From NCBI RefSeq assembly GCF_018131185.1, contig NZ_JAFCJE010000007.1, positions 1-64,000 on the forward strand: a stretch of 64,000 nt of DNA. Reading direction: 5' to 3'. Shown in pieces: positions 61,743-64,000 of the stretch. Position 1 is the stretch's first letter. The number at the start of each line of letters is the position of its first letter. Both the position numbers and the translations under genes were made by a program. The notes under the pieces were generated by a model. It worked only from the letters and a program-made list of their open reading frames with translations. It made no database searches and was not told the DNA's origin. This DNA is from Bradyrhizobium diazoefficiens (GTDB lineage Bacteria > Pseudomonadota > Alphaproteobacteria > Rhizobiales > Xanthobacteraceae).

Positions 61743-62327
61743 ATGGAAAAGATGTCGATTTCCGACGTGAAGGCGATGCTCGCTTCCGAGAAGGCTAACG
61801 CGCTCGCCGCCATGTCGGCGGCGCGTCTCGCCGAGGAGCGGGCGGATGCGATGGATTATTATCTCGGCGACATGCGCAAGGACATGCCGGCGCAGGACGG
61901 CCGCTCGCGCGCGGTGTCGACCGACGTCGCCGATACCATCGAAGGCCTGATGCCGCAGCTGATGGACATCTTCGCCGGCTCCGACGAGGTGGTGCGGTTC
62001 GAGCCGGTCGGCCCCGAGGACGTCTCTGCCGCGCAGCAGGAGACGGATTACGTCAACCACGTCTTCATGCAGCAGAACGGCGGCTTCATGGTGCTCTATT
62101 CCTTCATCAAGGATGCGCTGCTGTCCAAGGCCGGCATCGTCAAGGTCTGGTGGGAGGAGCGCGAGGAGGAGAGCCGCGAGACCTATTACGATCTCACCGA
62201 CGACCAGTTCGCGCTGCTGGCCCAGGACGTGGCGGAATCGAACGGCGCGATGAAGATCGTCGCGCATACGGTGTACGATGGGACCGATGAGAGAGATCCA
62301 TCTCAGGTTACGCTTAAAGGCCTCTAA
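61743..62327 (+). pseudogene. Truncated phage portal protein
   Basis: 194 residues of a P22-type portal (normally about 700). The N-terminal part is intact (DYYLGDMRKDMPAQDGRSRA, then DTIEGLMPQLMDIFAGSDEV, then GFMVLYSFIKDALLSKAGIV). After VYDGTDE the sequence becomes unrelated and stops. No capsid or tail genes follow, so the prophage is defective. Confidence 0.82.
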
Positions 62328-62440
62328 CGTTACCCATCCCTCGCTTTTGGCTGGCCACCGACCGGACGCGGCATGGTCGGAGGTCTGGCCAGGCTGGCTT
62401 GCCGACAAACAGCGAGGCGCATACGCTTCTCGCGCCAAGC

Positions 62441-62851
62441 ATGGTTCAACGAAAGCACATCATGGTCGTTCTCTTCACAGTTTTGGCCGGGTTCGCCGTC
62501 ATCTGGGTAGGCCTCACGTACATGCGGGTCTTCAATGCCGCAAGCGAGCATCTTCCGCCGCAGTTTCAGGACTACGAGTATGCGCGTTATGCGCTCGATG
62601 TATGGGCGTTGCAGCATCCGATGCCACTGACTGTCCAGGAAGACTATGTCCGACTTGTCAGAGGATACCCCTATATGATGCTCGCCGGCGCGTTGGCCTG
62701 CCTTTCATCTGGAAGGGCGGATCTGATGGTCTTCGGCGTGCTGCTACTGGCGGCCTTTGTTTACAGCGTGTTTTACGCAATCAAATGTTCGAGGATCTAC
62801 GAGCAGAATTGCAGAAGGGCCGAGGCCCGGAACGATGAGGAAAACCAATGA
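62441..62851 (+). CDS. Hypothetical membrane protein
   Basis: 136 residues with about four hydrophobic segments (IMVVLFTVLAGFAVIWVGL, MMLAGALACL and MVFGVLLLAAFVYSVFY). Its stop overlaps the next start by ATGA. Lying in the prophage cargo region, it might be a holin-like or superinfection protein; that is a guess. Confidence 0.55.
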   Translation: MVQRKHIMVVLFTVLAGFAVIWVGLTYMRVFNAASEHLPPQFQDYEYARYALDVWALQHPMPLTVQEDYVRLVRGYPYMMLAGALACLSSGRADLMVFGVLLLAAFVYSVFYAIKCSRIYEQNCRRAEARNDEENQ

Positions 62852-63597
62852 GCGACAAGGGGACCTATGGCGGATTCACTGTGGGGTTTCCGACGTTGGC
62901 AGGAGGAGTGGGCTTTGGAGCCTATATCGACAATTCCGGCAGGCTTTATCCGCAGCTCTACTACGGCACACCTGGTTTGGGTCTATCGGCGGGATACACC
63001 AATGATCTGGGGGCTCTGCTGACGGGACCATCGGCAGCAGGTACTCTCGGGCGGATCGGAGCCAACGTGGCGACAGTCGGCACCGAGACGGGTGTTGGCT
63101 TTGGCACGCCCGGCGTTGGCGTCACCTATGGAATTGGCCCTTTCGATTTCTCTGAGGACTACTCGCAGCCGTGGATCAGGCAGCTGATCCGAGATTCCGC
63201 CGTCGGAGCGGGGGTGCCAAGCCGCCGAAACGTGTTGGAATATGGCTATCCGGAGCCGGACGGGGAGAGGAGCCCCGAATCCAACACCGTTCCCGTTCGA
63301 CGTCTGACGCGCGTGGATTCCGGAGATGCTGAGCCCGTTTCGGCGTCGGGAAGCGCTCCAGCTCGTTATCCATCGACGTTCAACGAACGATTTGGCGATT
63401 GGCGCGGACTGCCTGGCGGGCCGCAACCGTCGCAGGCCAGCCGGCCGATCGGCGTGTTCGCAAATGAGTCCAGCGCGTCCATGGCATCCTCGATGCGAGG
63501 CTTTGACAAGCGCGGTGACGCGACGAGCGCGGCAAGCGGCACGGCCGGTGGGCTGCTCGGCATGATCCAGGACTACATGCGCAGCCGCGGCCACTAG
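62848..63597 (+). CDS. Hypothetical prophage protein, Gly-rich N-terminus
   Basis: 249 residues. The first 120 residues are Gly/Tyr/Leu-rich with beta-barrel-like repeats (VGFGAYIDNSGRLYPQLYYG and TPGVGVTYGIGPFDF). The last 100 are polar and share a C-terminal module with the lysozyme-like protein at 60715 (PARYPSTFNERFGDWRGL here, FGKWSGLGG there). Coupled to the upstream gene. Function is unknown. Confidence 0.55.
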   Translation: MSDKGTYGGFTVGFPTLAGGVGFGAYIDNSGRLYPQLYYGTPGLGLSAGYTNDLGALLTGPSAAGTLGRIGANVATVGTETGVGFGTPGVGVTYGIGPFDFSEDYSQPWIRQLIRDSAVGAGVPSRRNVLEYGYPEPDGERSPESNTVPVRRLTRVDSGDAEPVSASGSAPARYPSTFNERFGDWRGLPGGPQPSQASRPIGVFANESSASMASSMRGFDKRGDATSAASGTAGGLLGMIQDYMRSRGH

Positions 63598-63642
63598 CCA
63601 TGAGCCAGGTACCTGATCAAATATGAAAATCCGAAATTGGCT

Positions 63643-63672
63643 TTGACGCGTCGGGCAAAACACCTCTATAGT
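63643..63672 (+). promoter_or_regulatory. Promoter-only copy F of the RNA element
   Basis: -35 TTGACG (63643-63648), spacer CGTCGGGCAAAACACCTC and -10 TATAGT (63667-63672), the best -10 of all copies. It is followed by GTGGCATCATCGA as in the others, but no hairpin or T-run follows; instead transcription would read into the gene at 63753. Confidence 0.65.
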
Positions 63673-63752
63673 GGCATCATCGAAGAGTTTACGTCAGTCG
63701 CTCTGCGCAATGACTGGTCCACTTCCTTCTTTGCGCTCGCGGTGATCTTGTC

Positions 63753-64000
63753 TTGATCGCTTATCGGCAGATTCGGTGGAACTACTACTGGAATCCCGAC
63801 TCCCCCACCGCACCGCGATGGTCGGTCGACCGCGGCCTAGGCGCCCCCGGGCTCGGGTTGGAGGCCGTCTTCCTCGCGCCCGGAATGACCAGCCGCGACA
63901 CGCTGGGATCCGGCATCAGTGGAAACGTTTCGACGTTCGTTCCATCGGTGAGTTTGAATACCACGTTTCCCAATGGTGACGGTTTGCTTCCACCTGTCGC
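63753..64000 (+). CDS. Partial hypothetical prophage protein (runs off the window)
   Basis: At least 82 residues from a TTG start, open to the end of the window. The text IRWNYYWNPDSPTAPRWSVD and GLGAPGLGLEAVFLAPG resembles the style of the Gly-rich protein at 62848. It is probably driven by the promoter at 63643-63672. The start codon is uncertain. Confidence 0.4.
   Translation, partial: MIAYRQIRWNYYWNPDSPTAPRWSVDRGLGAPGLGLEAVFLAPGMTSRDTLGSGISGNVSTFVPSVSLNTTFPNGDGLLPPV

Overview
The window looks like chromosomal DNA of a Bradyrhizobium-type alphaproteobacterium. It has high GC, strong codon bias, GTG/TTG starts behind good ribosome binding sites, GcrA-like and S24 regulators, a phasin, and dispersed repeats of the GAGCATGATCCGG type. 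This is inferred from gene content and style; no database search was run.

Bases 1-15000 form a purine uptake and breakdown cluster. On the plus strand lie a DUF3830 protein, a PuuE-type allantoinase and a fused OHCU decarboxylase/5-hydroxyisourate hydrolase. On the minus strand lie a xanthine/urate permease and a two-polypeptide xanthine dehydrogenase (fused FeS-Mo chain plus a separate FAD chain). A plus-strand 8-oxoguanine/guanine deaminase-type amidohydrolase follows, then a minus-strand BMP-type nucleoside ABC importer and a GuaD-like deaminase. Together they would import nucleosides or bases, deaminate and oxidise them to urate, and process urate products to allantoate. No urate oxidase is in the window.

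Bases 15000-36900 are mostly core or small conserved genes: a MoxR ATPase/VWA pair, quinone oxidoreductase, a divergent S24-repressor/GcrA-like pair, phasin, cytochrome c, a TpsB outer-membrane transporter facing a FecR-domain protein and a CHASE2-PAS-GGDEF-EAL protein, and arginase. At 36900-41201 is a striking 1,433-residue protein. A NarL/LuxR-type regulator with a degenerate receiver is followed by about 1,200 residues of low-complexity sequence that include seven tandem 81-residue His-rich repeats.

Bases 41300-50300 hold a divergent NRAMP-like transporter and many small stress-type or hypothetical genes, a DUF1629 immunity-like gene and an SRAP protein. Bases 50300-54250 are AT-richer accessory DNA: a secreted lipase-like protein, a HEPN-like protein, a Cas2/VapD-like protein, a frameshifted small gene and an ISXO2-type transposase remnant.

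Bases 51700-64000 carry scattered remains of a defective prophage: two small-terminase-like genes, an intact large terminase, an Ivy-like lysozyme inhibitor, a lysozyme-like protein and a truncated portal. Threaded through this region is the most interesting signal, a multicopy promoter-plus-short-RNA element. Four full copies are at 51739, 55914, 56669 and 56774, a degraded copy is near 57531, and a promoter-only copy is at 63643. Each full copy has a sigma70-like promoter with a conserved 18-base spacer, a short leader and a hairpin. The hairpin shows compensatory base changes between copies and ends in a T-run.
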